Below the pieces are notes generated by a model. That model made no database searches and had not been told where the DNA came from. It saw only the letters and a program-made list of their open reading frames with translations. The translations under genes and the position numbers were made by a program. A DNA stretch of 64,000 nucleotides from Gracilibacillus suaedae (GTDB lineage: Bacteria > Bacillota > Bacilli > Bacillales > Amphibacillaceae). Shown here in pieces: positions 47,539 through 57,119 of the stretch; position 1 is the first letter of the stretch; each line of letters starts with the position of its first letter. Location of the stretch: assembly GCF_017599345.1 (NCBI RefSeq), contig NZ_JAGFVL010000032.1:186001-250000 (forward strand). Reading direction: 5' to 3'.

Positions 47539-47697
47539 TTAACCGTCAAAGAGTAAAATGAAGTTGCTGAAATTCTCAAGAAATATTAGTGATAAAGCCT
47601 TATAGGAGGATGATAAATAGTTTGTTATTATCTATAATAGGGTATATTATTACTAAGTAGTACTTTGATATTAGATGAAAAATGGGGGGGAATTAAT

Positions 47698-48564
47698 ATG
47701 AAAAAGAAATTATTGTTTGTCATCCTAACATTGTTGTTATCGCTAGTAGTAGTGGCATGTACGCAAGATGACACAAATAAAAATGAAACAGAAGATCCAG
47801 AGAATGAAGTAGAAGAATCAGCAGAAGACTCAGAACAAGATGAACCTTCTGAGGAAGAAACACCTACACTCGATCAAGAACAAGCAAAAGAAGTTTTAAA
47901 TGAGTACCAAGATAAATTCATGTCTGTCATTGAAAATACAGAAGATGATGGTGCTTTGACAGATTATGATTCAAAAGAGTCACTGAAAGAGGAATTCACG
48001 ACCATTATGTCAGAAGAATTAGCTGATTCATTTGTGGCTCATTATTTTGAAGAGGATAATGATAAGGTATATGTTGTTTCAACAGAGGCTCCTGTGTGGT
48101 TTGAAGAAGATAGTGACTTTAGTTTTGAACAAGTGAATGATGTTGAATATGAGATAACACAAGAACGATCAAATGAATTAATAGGAAATGTAAGAATGAC
48201 TTATGTGATTACATCAACAGATGATTCCTGGATTGTTAATGAAGTAAGGTCTGAAGATTTAAACGGAGAAAACTATGAGAATGGAGAAGATGAAGAACAA
48301 GCATCAGATGAAAGCAATACTGATGATAACCCGGAAACGGATACGAGTGAAATTACGGACACTACAGCTGAAGATTTAGTAAGGAACCACCTTAATATTT
48401 CACAAAATAGTGATATCCATGTCGTAATGGATCACAAAAATGACGATGGCAATTTTGTTGTTCAAGTTTATGAACTAGTTTCCAACGGTGAAACAAGTCA
48501 TACAGCAACTATTGGTTGGTATATTGTTGATCAAGATGATGGAACAGTTGAAGAAATGATGTAA
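47698..48564 (+). CDS. Acidic lipoprotein of unknown function
   Basis: A 288-residue lipoprotein. The signal peptide ends at the lipobox VVAC (Cys21). A very acidic linker (about 25-55) leads to a domain of about 120 residues with WxF-rich strands (VSTEAPVWFEEDSDFSFEQV). A second acidic linker leads to a C-terminal small beta domain beginning EDLVRNHLNISQNSDIHVV. No known family is evident. ATG 47698 follows GGGGGG; the upstream extension in frame is not supported. It stands alone and ends at a strong terminator. Confidence 0.7.
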   Translation: MKKKLLFVILTLLLSLVVVACTQDDTNKNETEDPENEVEESAEDSEQDEPSEEETPTLDQEQAKEVLNEYQDKFMSVIENTEDDGALTDYDSKESLKEEFTTIMSEELADSFVAHYFEEDNDKVYVVSTEAPVWFEEDSDFSFEQVNDVEYEITQERSNELIGNVRMTYVITSTDDSWIVNEVRSEDLNGENYENGEDEEQASDESNTDDNPETDTSEITDTTAEDLVRNHLNISQNSDIHVVMDHKNDDGNFVVQVYELVSNGETSHTATIGWYIVDQDDGTVEEMM

Positions 48565-48569
48565 TCGAA

Positions 48570-48597
48570 TGGGACAAGCTAGCTTGTCCCACTTTTT
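48570..48597 (+). terminator. Intrinsic terminator after lipoprotein gene
   Basis: GGGACAAG pairs with CTTGTCCC around CTAG (48571-48590), followed by ACTTTTTG. The next 240 bases up to 48839 hold no gene that I can support, only a palindrome ATGCTAAAGCAT near 48683-48694. Confidence 0.85.
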
Positions 48598-48839
48598 GTA
48601 AATAGGTATGACATCTTTCGTGTGAATAACTATGTATTTCCCAAGAGAATTCGTTTCCTTTTTAATTCGCAATCGAAGTATGCGATGCTAAAGCATTAGG
48701 TCCGAGTTACCTTTAGCTTGTCTCTATTTTAAGCTTTAAGAGAACCATATTTTGCAGGGGAGTAATTCGATATAGTGATAATTTACATGTACATAAAGAC
48801 CTTCGTCAGTACTTGATGATAAGCTAGTTTTTTCCACTT

Positions 48840-49331
48840 TTAAAGAAAATCATTCTTCTTTATATCCGAAAAAACTGTTTCAAGCGAACGGTGAAAAGAG
48901 ATTGCTTCCTGAATTTTATGCTCAAACAGTTCTCTTTGTTCTGCAGGATAGTGATCCAAGTCCTCTTGAATATCCTCTAAGTTGTTAATTTGCAGGTTAA
49001 GTGATTGGAGCCACCGGTTAACATAGGTTTTCATAAATTTCTTATATAGATCCTCACGAGCTTCATATAAGTCTTTTCGTACACCTTTTTGAAAAACGCG
49101 TTCGACTAAATTAAATTCTTGCAATCTACGAACGGCATAACTCATTGCCGTTTTACTTTTACCCAAAGCATCTTTCATTTGGTCTAAAGTCATGGGAGCT
49201 CCATTTAAATAAAGCGTAACAAATAATTGTGCTTCTGTTTTATTTAAAGAAAACATTTCAAGTGTTTTGGAAAACTCAGAAATGATTTGATTGTTTACTC
49301 TTTCTAAATTAGCATCAGTTTCCTGTGTCAT
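48840..49331 (-). CDS. GbsR/MarR-type regulator, probable repressor of opuA
   Basis: A 163-residue winged-helix regulator of the GbsR family (GbsR, OpcR, OpuAR). The HTH region is MTLDQMKDALGKSKTAMSYA (47-66) and the wing is RVFQKGVRKDLYEAREDLYK, followed by the family's long C-terminal helix. It is divergent from opuAA-AB-AC, with a perfect 24-bp palindrome in the 248-base gap. In Bacillus such regulators repress osmoprotectant uptake genes and respond to choline or osmotic state. The role here is inferred from this context. Confidence 0.85.
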   Translation of the reverse strand: MTQETDANLERVNNQIISEFSKTLEMFSLNKTEAQLFVTLYLNGAPMTLDQMKDALGKSKTAMSYAVRRLQEFNLVERVFQKGVRKDLYEAREDLYKKFMKTYVNRWLQSLNLQINNLEDIQEDLDHYPAEQRELFEHKIQEAISFHRSLETVFSDIKKNDFL

Positions 49332-49434
49332 AAAAGTATGATAACCCCTTTCAACTCTCTTACTAATATCATTACACTACATAATTAAAAAATCAATGTA
49401 AATACTAAGTATAGGGTAAAAGTAAGGATTTCCA

Positions 49435-49458
49435 TTTGTAAAGTTTAAACTTTACAAA
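49435..49458. promoter_or_regulatory. Perfect 24-bp palindrome, probable operator of the opuA/gbsR-type pair
   Basis: TTTGTAAAGTTT directly joined to its exact complement AAACTTTACAAA. It lies 32 bases upstream of the proposed opuA -35 box and 104 bases upstream of the divergent regulator gene. A dimeric winged-helix regulator is the natural ligand. Confidence 0.6.
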
Positions 49459-49489
49459 CGTAACAAACGGAAAAATAAGTGTATAACGC

Positions 49490-49518
49490 TTGAAATTCAT
49501 AAGTAAAACCTTTAGCAT
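49490..49518 (+). promoter_or_regulatory. Candidate opuA promoter
   Basis: TTGAAA (49490-49495), 17 bases, TAGCAT (49513-49518). The -10 box matches four of six positions. A TATAAG further on is an alternative. Confidence 0.4.
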
Positions 49519-49579
49519 AGTATAAGTGATGCATAAAATGACGGGAAAAGTCGAATATAAATTGAGGTGATATAGATTC

Positions 49580-50776
49580 ATGTCTGTCATTAGTGTTAAG
49601 AATTTGTCGAAAATTTTCGGCAAAAAAACCAAAGAAGCTCTCTCATTGTTAGATGAGGGATATAAAAAGGAAGAAATTTTAGAAAAAACAGGATGTACAG
49701 TCGGTGTAAACCGTGCAACGTTTGAAGTCGAAGAAGGCGAAGTATTCGTTATTATGGGGCTTTCTGGAAGTGGAAAGTCAACCCTTGTACGTTTATTGAA
49801 TCGCTTGATTGACCCTACAGAAGGTGATGTTGAAGTGAGTGGTGAAAATCTTGCGAGGGTTGGTAAAGAAACTTTACGTAAAGTCCGTCGTGAAAAAATG
49901 AGTATGGTCTTTCAAAAATTTGGATTATTTCCTTTCCGTACCGTGTTAGAAAATACGGAGTTTGGACTGGAAATTCAAGGAATCAATAAGGAAGAGCGTG
50001 CTGAAAAAGCTAAAGAAGCTTTAGAATTAGTAGGATTAGGAAGTTTTATTCACCAGTATCCAGATCAGTTATCAGGCGGTATGCAACAACGTGTTGGTTT
50101 AGCTAGAGCCTTGGCAAATGATCCGGAAGTTCTGCTTATGGATGAAGCTTTTTCTGCGTTGGATCCATTAATTAGAAAAGACATGCAAGATGAGTTATTG
50201 GACCTTCAGCAAAAAATGAAGAAAACCATTATCTTTATTACGCATGATTTGGACGAAGCATTACGGATCGGTGACCGCATTGCACTGATGAAGGATGGTT
50301 CCATTGTTCAAATCGGTACGCCGGAAGAAATTTTAGTAAATCCGGCCAATGACTATGTGGAACGATTCGTTGAAGACGTTGATCGCTCCAAAGTGTTAAC
50401 AGCAAGTCATATTATGAAGCGACCTGAAACGGTTGATATTGAAAAACATGGTCCAAGAGTTGCGCTAGAAAGAATTCGTGAGCAAGGCTTATCAAGCATT
50501 TATGTGGTTGATCGCTCCAGACAATTAAAGGGCTATGTCACAGCAGACGATGTTAAACAAGCTCGGGATAATGGAGAAAAGGGTTTACACAGTATTTTAC
50601 GTACAGATATGCCTACAGTAGGATTAGAAGCACCAATTCATGAAATCTTTGAAATTATTCATGATGCGCCTGTACCTGTAGCTGTTGTGGAAGATGGCAA
50701 GATGAAAGGGATCATTGTACGAGGTGCAGTAATCGCAGCATTAGCAAATGGAAATGGGGTGACAGAAGATGCTTAA
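49580..50776 (+). CDS. opuAA: Glycine betaine ABC transporter ATPase
   Basis: A 398-residue ATPase of the OpuA/ProV type. Walker [10 protein letters not shown] is at 60-68, the signature [16 protein letters not shown], Walker [14 protein letters not shown] and the switch [10 protein letters not shown]. Tandem CBS domains occupy about 275-395 and in this family sense ionic strength or cyclic di-AMP. The N-terminal [20 protein letters not shown] stretch is typical of OpuAA. The ATG follows TTGAGGTGAT. Its 3' end overlaps opuAB by eight bases. Confidence 0.95.
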   Translation: MSVISVKNLSKIFGKKTKEALSLLDEGYKKEEILEKTGCTVGVNRATFEVEEGEVFVIMGLSGSGKSTLVRLLNRLIDPTEGDVEVSGENLARVGKETLRKVRREKMSMVFQKFGLFPFRTVLENTEFGLEIQGINKEERAEKAKEALELVGLGSFIHQYPDQLSGGMQQRVGLARALANDPEVLLMDEAFSALDPLIRKDMQDELLDLQQKMKKTIIFITHDLDEALRIGDRIALMKDGSIVQIGTPEEILVNPANDYVERFVEDVDRSKVLTASHIMKRPETVDIEKHGPRVALERIREQGLSSIYVVDRSRQLKGYVTADDVKQARDNGEKGLHSILRTDMPTVGLEAPIHEIFEIIHDAPVPVAVVEDGKMKGIIVRGAVIAALANGNGVTEDA

Positions 50777-51605
50777 TTTTATCCCCGAAATTCCAGTAGC
50801 AGATTGGATTAATACAGCAGTTGAAAAGATGAAAAATACATTTGAATTTATTTTTGATCCAATCAAAGACGATTTTGGTGAATTTGTTGAAACGACTGCA
50901 GAATGGTTAAGTCAAGTTCCAGCACTGATTGTAATATTAATCGTTGCTCTTATTGCTTTCTTTGTTTCCGGTAAGAAATTTGGTTTGGTTACTTTTTCTA
51001 TTATTGGCCTATGGTTTGTCTATAATCAAGGTCTATGGGAAGAGTTAATGTACACATTTACACTAGTACTTTTTGCCAGTATAATATCTATCATTATTGG
51101 TATTCCTGCTGGTATATGGATGTCGAAGAGTAAATGGGCACAAGCAATTATTACGCCAATATTGGACTTTATGCAGACGATGCCTGCTTTCGTTTATTTA
51201 ATTCCTGCCGTTGTATTCTTCGGAATTGGGATGGTACCAGGTATTTTTGCATCTGTTGTATTCGCAACACCACCTGTTGTCCGATTTACCAATTTAGGTA
51301 TTCGTCAAGTGTCCAATGAGTTAGTAGAAGCGGCTGATGCATTCGGTACAACAGGATCACAAAAGCTGTTTAAAGTAGAATTACCAATGGCCAGAAAAAC
51401 GATTATGGCAGGTGTAAACCAAACGGTAATGCTTGCGTTGTCTATGGTTGTAATTGCATCAATGATCGGTGCACCAGGGCTTGGTGATAAAGTATTAACA
51501 GCACTGCAACGTTCACAAGAAGGACCAGGTTTTGTAGCAGGCTTCGGTATTGTTATTTTAGCAATTATTATTGACAGGGTTTCTCAAAACTTAAATAAAG
51601 GCTAA
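50769..51605 (+). CDS. opuAB: Glycine betaine ABC transporter permease
   Basis: A 278-residue membrane protein with an N-terminal amphipathic region ([17 protein letters not shown]), several membrane helices and the permease EAA-type loop [20 protein letters not shown]. The highly conserved [20 protein letters not shown] places it with OpuAB/ProW. It overlaps opuAA and forms the importer with OpuAA and OpuAC for glycine betaine uptake under salt stress. Confidence 0.95.
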   Translation: MLNFIPEIPVADWINTAVEKMKNTFEFIFDPIKDDFGEFVETTAEWLSQVPALIVILIVALIAFFVSGKKFGLVTFSIIGLWFVYNQGLWEELMYTFTLVLFASIISIIIGIPAGIWMSKSKWAQAIITPILDFMQTMPAFVYLIPAVVFFGIGMVPGIFASVVFATPPVVRFTNLGIRQVSNELVEAADAFGTTGSQKLFKVELPMARKTIMAGVNQTVMLALSMVVIASMIGAPGLGDKVLTALQRSQEGPGFVAGFGIVILAIIIDRVSQNLNKG

Positions 51606-51694
51606 GTTTAATAAATTTTGCCAGATTAAGTGGTCGCAAATCTGGTTAGAAAAAATATGTTAAGACACTGTGAAGTTTTTTAGGTTAAGGTGAT

Positions 51695-51724
51695 AAACAT
51701 ATCCAGGTTAGCCTGGATATGTTT
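51695..51724 (+). other. Strong hairpin between opuAB and opuAC
   Basis: AAACATATCCAGG (51695-51707), loop TTAG, CCTGGATATGTTT (51712-51724): a perfect 13-bp stem. It is followed by AT-rich sequence but no run of T, so it may mark mRNA processing or partial termination rather than full termination. Confidence 0.6.
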
Positions 51725-51757
51725 AAATATAAATTTTAAAAAAGGGGAGGTCTATTC

Positions 51758-52669
51758 ATGTTAAAAACATGGAAGTCTTTTGGATTAATGGCAGTATTAG
51801 CTTTAGTATTTGTACTTGCAGCTTGTGGTGCCAACGATGAAGGTGACGACGCTACAGGTGATGAAGGCAATGATGAAACAGCTGCTGTAGGTGAAGGTAA
51901 GGAAATAGAATTAGTGTACGTAAATTGGGACACTGAAATTGCCTCTACACATGTGGTTGGAAAAGTCTTAGAAGATTTAGGGTATGATGTAACGCGTACA
52001 TCTATTGAAAATGCAGCAATGTGGGAAGCAGTTGCAAATGGAGAAGCAGATGGTATGGTTGCAGCATGGTTACCAGCTACACATGAATCACAATATGCAG
52101 AATTTGGGGATCAAGTAGTAGAATTGGGACCAAACCTTGAAGGAGCTAAAATTGGTCTTGTAGTACCATCTTACATGGATGTTGATTCTATTGCAGATCT
52201 TACAGATGAAGCAGGTCAAACGATTACTGGTATTGAGCCAGGTGCCGGTGTGGTAAGTGCTGCTGAAAAGGCTCTCGAAGATTATGAGAACTTAAGTGAT
52301 TGGCAAGTGCAAACATCTTCAAGTGGTGCAATGACCACACAACTTGGGGAAGCAATTGAAAATGAAGAACCTATCATTGTTACTGGTTGGTCTCCACACT
52401 GGAAATTCTCTGAATATGATTTGAAATATTTAGAAGATCCAGAAGGCTCATTTGGTGAAGCAGAAACAATTGAAACAATGGTTCGTGAAGGACTAGAAGA
52501 AGATTTACCAAACGCATATAAAGTGTTAGATCAATTCGAATGGACAGAAGAAGACAGTAACTCTGTTATGCTTGAAATTAACAATGGTACAGATCCGGAA
52601 GACGCTGCAGCAGAGTGGGTAGAAGCTAACCCAGAAAAAGTTGCTGAGTGGACTGAAGGTGTAGAATAA
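51758..52669 (+). CDS. opuAC: Glycine betaine-binding lipoprotein
   Basis: A 303-residue substrate-binding lipoprotein. The signal peptide ends at the lipobox LAAC, followed by an acidic linker. The OpuAC-type fold shows YVNWDTEIASTHVVGKVLED, MVAAWLPATHESQY and VTGWSPHWKFSEYDLKYLED, whose tryptophans form the cage for the trimethylammonium group. The ATG follows GGGGAGG. It lies 152 bases after opuAB, with a strong hairpin between, which may set a higher level of this subunit. Confidence 0.95.
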   Translation: MLKTWKSFGLMAVLALVFVLAACGANDEGDDATGDEGNDETAAVGEGKEIELVYVNWDTEIASTHVVGKVLEDLGYDVTRTSIENAAMWEAVANGEADGMVAAWLPATHESQYAEFGDQVVELGPNLEGAKIGLVVPSYMDVDSIADLTDEAGQTITGIEPGAGVVSAAEKALEDYENLSDWQVQTSSSGAMTTQLGEAIENEEPIIVTGWSPHWKFSEYDLKYLEDPEGSFGEAETIETMVREGLEEDLPNAYKVLDQFEWTEEDSNSVMLEINNGTDPEDAAAEWVEANPEKVAEWTEGVE

Positions 52670-52685
52670 TTCATAGTTGAATTTG

Positions 52686-52722
52686 AAATCCTCCTCGCAG
52701 AAAGAAGCGAGGGGGATTTTTG
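52686..52722 (+). terminator. Intrinsic terminator of the opuA operon
   Basis: AAATCCTCCTCGC (52686-52698) pairs with GCGAGGGGGATTT (52707-52719) with one G-T pair, followed by TTTG. Confidence 0.85.
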
Positions 52723-52809
52723 TTTATATAACTATAAGGAAGGGCCCAGTACCACATTAGACAAATATGTTAAGATATACCTTAATACATATGAGAGGGA
52801 GTTGACTTC

Positions 52810-53640
52810 GTGAAGACAGTACTTGTGACAGGGGCAGGTAGTGGTTTTGGCTTCATAACGACACTGAAATTCTTGAAAAAAGGTTACAGAGTGATAGCGA
52901 CAATGAGAACATTGCAGTCACGTGATGAATTAATCGAGACAGCCGAGAATAACCAGTTAGCATCCCAATTAGATATTATGGAAATGGATGTAACCGATGA
53001 GCATCAGATTCAACATGTCAAAGAATACATACAAGCAAATTATCAAAAACTCGACGTGTTAGTTAATAATGCTGGCTTTTGCCAAGCAGGATTTATTGCA
53101 GATTTAACCACAGACGCCTTTCAAAAACAGCTAGATGTAAATTTGAACGGAGTTTTTCGTGTCACCAAAGTAATGTTGCCATTATTAGAACAGGCCAATA
53201 AGGCAAATATCATTAATATAGGCAGTGTTAGCGGATATGCAGGTTTTCCAGGAATGTCTGCTTATTGTGCATCAAAGTTTGCTTTAGCAGGGTTCAGCGA
53301 AAGTTTACGAATCGAATTACTCCCGAAACAGATATTTGTCTCCGTAGTGGACCCAGCATCCTACCAAACGGGTATTTGGGATAAGAGCTTGTCCAATATT
53401 GACCGAATGGAGTTGAAAAAAGATCCGATGAAAAGCTCTGTTCTGTCTTTCGCACAACAATCGTCACAATCCAGTGCAGACCCGAGCGAAGTAGCTTCTT
53501 TGATAGCCGCGATATGTAGCAAGAAACAACCAAAACTTCGCTATCCAATTGGCAAAGGAGCGAGAATGTTAGCTTTTGCTAAACGTATTTTGCCTTGGTT
53601 CTGGTTGGAGAAGATTATTTTAAAAAAATTAAAACAGTAA
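52810..53640 (+). CDS. Short-chain dehydrogenase/reductase
   Basis: A 276-residue NAD(P)-dependent oxidoreductase of the classical SDR type. TGAGSGFG is at 7-14 and NNAG at 86-89. The catalytic Ser lies in IGSVSGYAG, with Y152 and K156 in YCASK. The longer C-terminal part resembles retinol-dehydrogenase-like SDRs. The GTG start follows GAGAGGGAG. It lies 40 bases before an ABC-2 pair and could be cotranscribed with it. Substrate unknown. Confidence 0.88.
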   Translation: MKTVLVTGAGSGFGFITTLKFLKKGYRVIATMRTLQSRDELIETAENNQLASQLDIMEMDVTDEHQIQHVKEYIQANYQKLDVLVNNAGFCQAGFIADLTTDAFQKQLDVNLNGVFRVTKVMLPLLEQANKANIINIGSVSGYAGFPGMSAYCASKFALAGFSESLRIELLPKQIFVSVVDPASYQTGIWDKSLSNIDRMELKKDPMKSSVLSFAQQSSQSSADPSEVASLIAAICSKKQPKLRYPIGKGARMLAFAKRILPWFWLEKIILKKLKQ

Positions 53641-53680
53641 AAGGAAAAATATGTTAGCATAGTGATGGAGGTGAATAAAT

Positions 53681-54475
53681 TTGTCAGAAGATATTATTCT
53701 ATCATTAAGAAATGTAGCAAAATCCTATGGAAGTACACGCGTTTTAGAATCTATTAATCTTGATATCTATCAAGGTCAGATTATTGGTTATATCGGGCCG
53801 AATGGGGCTGGTAAAAGTACAACCGTCAAGATGATGTTAGGTCTAATAACAGAGTTTGAAGGTGACATTGAAATATTCGGTAAGAATATTAAAACAAGTG
53901 GTGTGGCATATAAGAAACGTATCGGTTATGTACCGGAAAACGGAGATATTTATGATAGCCTAACGCCTATGGAATATCTATCCTTTGTCGGTGGCTTATA
54001 TAGGATGGAAGATCAGATGATTATCCGTAAAGCAACAGAATTGATGCGTTTATTTGAATTAGAACATGTATTACATACAAGGATTTCATCTTTTTCCAAA
54101 GGGATGAGACAGAAAGTTCTTTTTATCGCTAGTGTTATACATAATCCGGATTTACTCTTTTTAGATGAACCATTGAGTGGTCTGGATGCCAACAGTATGA
54201 TGATTGTCAAAGAGATCTTAGATCAGTTAGCAAATCAAGGGAAAACGATTTTTTACTCTTCACATATTATGGACGTCGTTGAAAAAATCAGTAATCGTAT
54301 CGTGTTGCTTGCGGATGGTCAAATTGTTGCTGATGGAACGTTTGAACAGTTACAGCAGCAAAATAAAGAGGGTTCTCTTGAAGAGATTTTCAATCAACTG
54401 ACAGGATTTCATCAGCATCAAGAAATAGCCAGTTCTTTTGTTTCTATAGTGGAAAATGGTGATAAAGATGGATGA
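53681..54475 (+). CDS. ABC-2 type transporter ATPase
   Basis: A 264-residue ATPase. Walker A GPNGAGKST is near 39-47, the signature is SSFSKGMRQKVLFIASV, Walker B LLFLDEPLSGLD and the switch YSSHIMDVVEKI. The C-terminal extra domain is short. TTG 53681 follows ATGGAGGTG. Its 3' end overlaps the next gene, a large membrane protein, so the two form one exporter. Target unknown. Confidence 0.92.
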   Translation: MSEDIILSLRNVAKSYGSTRVLESINLDIYQGQIIGYIGPNGAGKSTTVKMMLGLITEFEGDIEIFGKNIKTSGVAYKKRIGYVPENGDIYDSLTPMEYLSFVGGLYRMEDQMIIRKATELMRLFELEHVLHTRISSFSKGMRQKVLFIASVIHNPDLLFLDEPLSGLDANSMMIVKEILDQLANQGKTIFYSSHIMDVVEKISNRIVLLADGQIVADGTFEQLQQQNKEGSLEEIFNQLTGFHQHQEIASSFVSIVENGDKDG

Positions 54476-56066
54476 TTTCAGATCGCTGAGAATACTAGAT
54501 AAGTTTCAGTCGCTTTTTCAAAAAGCTAAGGTAGATTACCCGATGATGCGAGAGATTCTGCAATTGAAATTAACGATGGACACGAGAAGAGTACCGACGA
54601 TCTTTCATGAATCAAAGTCAGATTCCGGTAATCAGTTTCTGAAATCTCTTGGTATCTATGCTTTGATGGGATTAATACTGATTGCTTTCTTATTTGGTGA
54701 TCAGTATATCTTTCAAGTCAGCATCATGTATGCTATTGTCATGTTTATTATTATGACATCGACCATTTCTGATTTTTCTAGTGTATTACTAGATGTTCGC
54801 GATAAAATGATTATAGGCACTAAACCTGTAGACTCGAGAACGATTAATGCGACTAAGGTTGTCCATATTACCATCTACTTATGTCAACTAACGATGGCGT
54901 TTACTGCTATTCCAATGATCATTGGTTTGTTTAACCAAGGGATTGTATTCTTTTTATTAAGTTTGATTGTCCTGTTATTTGTTAATTTATTGATTCTGAT
55001 TATGACGGCATTGGTGTATATCATTATCCTTCGTTTTTTTGATGGAGAAAAATTAAAGGATATTATTAATTATATTCAAATTCTTCTAAGTATTTCCATG
55101 ATTATCGGCTATCAATTAGTAGCTCGGTCCTTTGAGTTTGTAGATTTGAATGTTAACTTCAGTTTTGAATGGTGGCATGTATTGATGCCGCCGGTCTGGT
55201 ATGGAGCGATATATGAAATCGTTTTAAATGGTGTAACAGATCTGTCGTATATCATACTCGCGATATTGGGTGTAATTTTACCACTTGTAGCTATTTTTCT
55301 TTATATCAAACTGATTCCATCTTTTGAGCGCAACTTGGAAAAGCTTTTATCCAACAGCGGTAAACATAAACAAGCAAAAGAATGGTGGAGTCGTTTTTGG
55401 TCCAAGGTATTGGTTAGGAACAAGGAAGAACAAGTTTTCTTTGATTTCGCAACTAGAATGTTAAAAAATGAGCGAGATTATAAGCTAAAGGTCTATCCGA
55501 CAATTGGAATGGCTTTAGTATTCCCTTGTATTTTTCTCCTTACGGATTATACAAGTCGCTCGATCGACGAACTACGTGATGGTAGCATGTATTTCTCAAT
55601 GTATTTTAGCTTGGTTGTGATTCCGGCTGGTGTACAAATGCTTCAATTTTCAACCAATCCAAAAGCAGCCTGGATATATCGCGCAGTACCGCTGAAAAAT
55701 GAAAATGTGTGTCACCGCGCAGTATTAAAAGCTTTTCTCGTTCGCTTATTTATTCCGGTTTATCTGATATTAAGTGTGCTTTTTTTAGTAATTTTCACAG
55801 AAAGAATTTGGTCTTTTTTAATCATACTTGTTTTAGTTGCTGCTATCTATAGCAGGATTTGTTATCAAGTATTTCTTAAAAATGTGCTGCCTTTTTCTGA
55901 ATCATATCAAATCGGTCAAAGTAAACAAAGCGGGCAAGCACTAGCTCTATTAGCCTTAACTGTCGCTTTTGCTCTATTTCACTATGTAATGACGCTTGCT
56001 TCATTTGGGTCCTATATTTTAATTAGTGTATTAGTGTTTATCAATGCTTTTCTGTGGAGGAAATAG
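54468..56066 (+). CDS. Large ABC-exporter membrane subunit
   Basis: A 532-residue integral membrane protein with about 10-12 helices. It contains ALMGLILIAFLFGDQYIFQV, MYAIVMFIIMTSTISDFSSV and, near the C terminus, ALALLALTVAFALFHYVMTL. It has a central soluble loop with KAKEWWSRFWSKVLVRNKEE-like basic residues. I prefer ATG 54468, seven bases after GGTG, over ATG 54456, which lacks a ribosome site. It overlaps the ATPase gene by eight bases. It resembles large uncharacterised ABC-2 permeases of Bacillaceae. Confidence 0.8.
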   Translation: MDDFRSLRILDKFQSLFQKAKVDYPMMREILQLKLTMDTRRVPTIFHESKSDSGNQFLKSLGIYALMGLILIAFLFGDQYIFQVSIMYAIVMFIIMTSTISDFSSVLLDVRDKMIIGTKPVDSRTINATKVVHITIYLCQLTMAFTAIPMIIGLFNQGIVFFLLSLIVLLFVNLLILIMTALVYIIILRFFDGEKLKDIINYIQILLSISMIIGYQLVARSFEFVDLNVNFSFEWWHVLMPPVWYGAIYEIVLNGVTDLSYIILAILGVILPLVAIFLYIKLIPSFERNLEKLLSNSGKHKQAKEWWSRFWSKVLVRNKEEQVFFDFATRMLKNERDYKLKVYPTIGMALVFPCIFLLTDYTSRSIDELRDGSMYFSMYFSLVVIPAGVQMLQFSTNPKAAWIYRAVPLKNENVCHRAVLKAFLVRLFIPVYLILSVLFLVIFTERIWSFLIILVLVAAIYSRICYQVFLKNVLPFSESYQIGQSKQSGQALALLALTVAFALFHYVMTLASFGSYILISVLVFINAFLWRK

Positions 56067-56077
56067 TTATCAAATAC

Positions 56078-56111
56078 AAAAAATCATCCCCAGCTATGGG
56101 GATGATTTTTA
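56078..56111. terminator. Bidirectional terminator
   Basis: AAAAAATCATCCCC (56078-56091) pairs with GGGGATGATTTTT (56098-56110). It is shared by the ABC-2 pair and the converging lipoprotein gene. Confidence 0.85.
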
Positions 56112-56900
56112 TATTAACTCTTCAATTTCAGCATTTTCTCGAAGTTCATCGATTTTGGCTTGAATTTCTTCTTGTTTTTCTTGTTGTTTTTGTGACGTAA
56201 GTGTTTGTTTAATTTGATCTTCAACATCTTCCAATGGTGGAAGGTCTTCTTCATTTTCCTCTGCTGCTGACTGATAATATTCTTTAATTTCTTCATCTGT
56301 TACTTTGATACCAAGAACAGACTCCATATATTTTTCAGAAAGTAAATCATTCTCGATTTGTTCCTTTAATGTTTCTTCGGTATATCCACTCGATTCTAGA
56401 GCACTAGCGTACTCTTCTCCAAATTGTTCTTCATAAGCAGCTAGTTCATTGTCAATTTCTTCTTGTTCAACGGTCAGTCCTTCAGCTTTAGCATCTTGAC
56501 GAATCAATTCTTGAGTAATTAATTCATTTAAGGTTTGCTGTTTTATAGCTTCTGTATCTTCTACATCTTGTCCGGCTTGTTCTAATGTGCTTTTTACAAG
56601 TGGATAAATTTGATTGTAGGAAGAACCAATGATTTCTTCACCATTTATAGTCGCTACAGCTTGGTCTTCTTCTACCAATTCCTCATCACTTACTCCTTGT
56701 TGTCCTGTCGCTGCAGCTGAATCAGCTTCCTCCTCTTGTGCTTCCTGTTCACCCTCGGCTTCACCTTCACTCTCTGGTGTTTCTTCTGCTGCAGGTTCTT
56801 CTGTATTGTTTTCATCAGCTGGCTCCTCGTCATCATTACTACATGCAACAGTGATAACAGCCAAACTAATCATCATTAATAGCATTAATAGCTTCTTCAT
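56109..56900 (-). CDS. SurA-N-like lipoprotein chaperone
   Basis: A 263-residue lipoprotein. The signal peptide ends at the lipobox VACS (Cys20), followed by a very acidic linker (about 22-75). A helical SurA N-terminal-type chaperone domain follows: AVATINGEEIIGSSYNQIYP, LNELITQELIRQDAKAEG and VTDEEIKEYYQSAAEE. There is no parvulin (PPIase) domain, unlike PrsA, so it is a holdase-type protein at most. I place the start at ATG 56900, ten bases after GGAGG; a 25-residue upstream extension is not supported. Confidence 0.8.
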   Translation of the reverse strand: MKKLLMLLMMISLAVITVACSNDDEEPADENNTEEPAAEETPESEGEAEGEQEAQEEEADSAAATGQQGVSDEELVEEDQAVATINGEEIIGSSYNQIYPLVKSTLEQAGQDVEDTEAIKQQTLNELITQELIRQDAKAEGLTVEQEEIDNELAAYEEQFGEEYASALESSGYTEETLKEQIENDLLSEKYMESVLGIKVTDEEIKEYYQSAAEENEEDLPPLEDVEDQIKQTLTSQKQQEKQEEIQAKIDELRENAEIEELI

Positions 56901-57119
56901 TAATAAACAACCTCCATATAACTCATTGTCTGTCCATTCAAACATACATGATAGAATAATTGCAACCCATATCATCTCAAGTTTAGCAACATTATTCCTA
57001 TCATACCAGTAATCTGATTGTTTTATTACATTTAAACAACAAAAAAAGGACTCATTTCACACTTTTTCCATAGTGTTGTTTCTCTTAATTGGGAATAATA
57101 ATAAAAGGAGTGAAAATAG

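Noticed and set aside
47598-47660. Micro-frame MINSLLLSIIGYIITK behind an AGGAGG
   Set aside because: The ATG directly abuts the AGGAGG, leaving no spacing, and the frame is only 16 codons in AT-rich leader sequence.
56629-57012. Plus-strand Ser-rich frame of 127 codons
   Set aside because: It is the complement of the acidic linker (Glu/Ala codons) of the SurA-like lipoprotein, which explains the Ser-rich translation.
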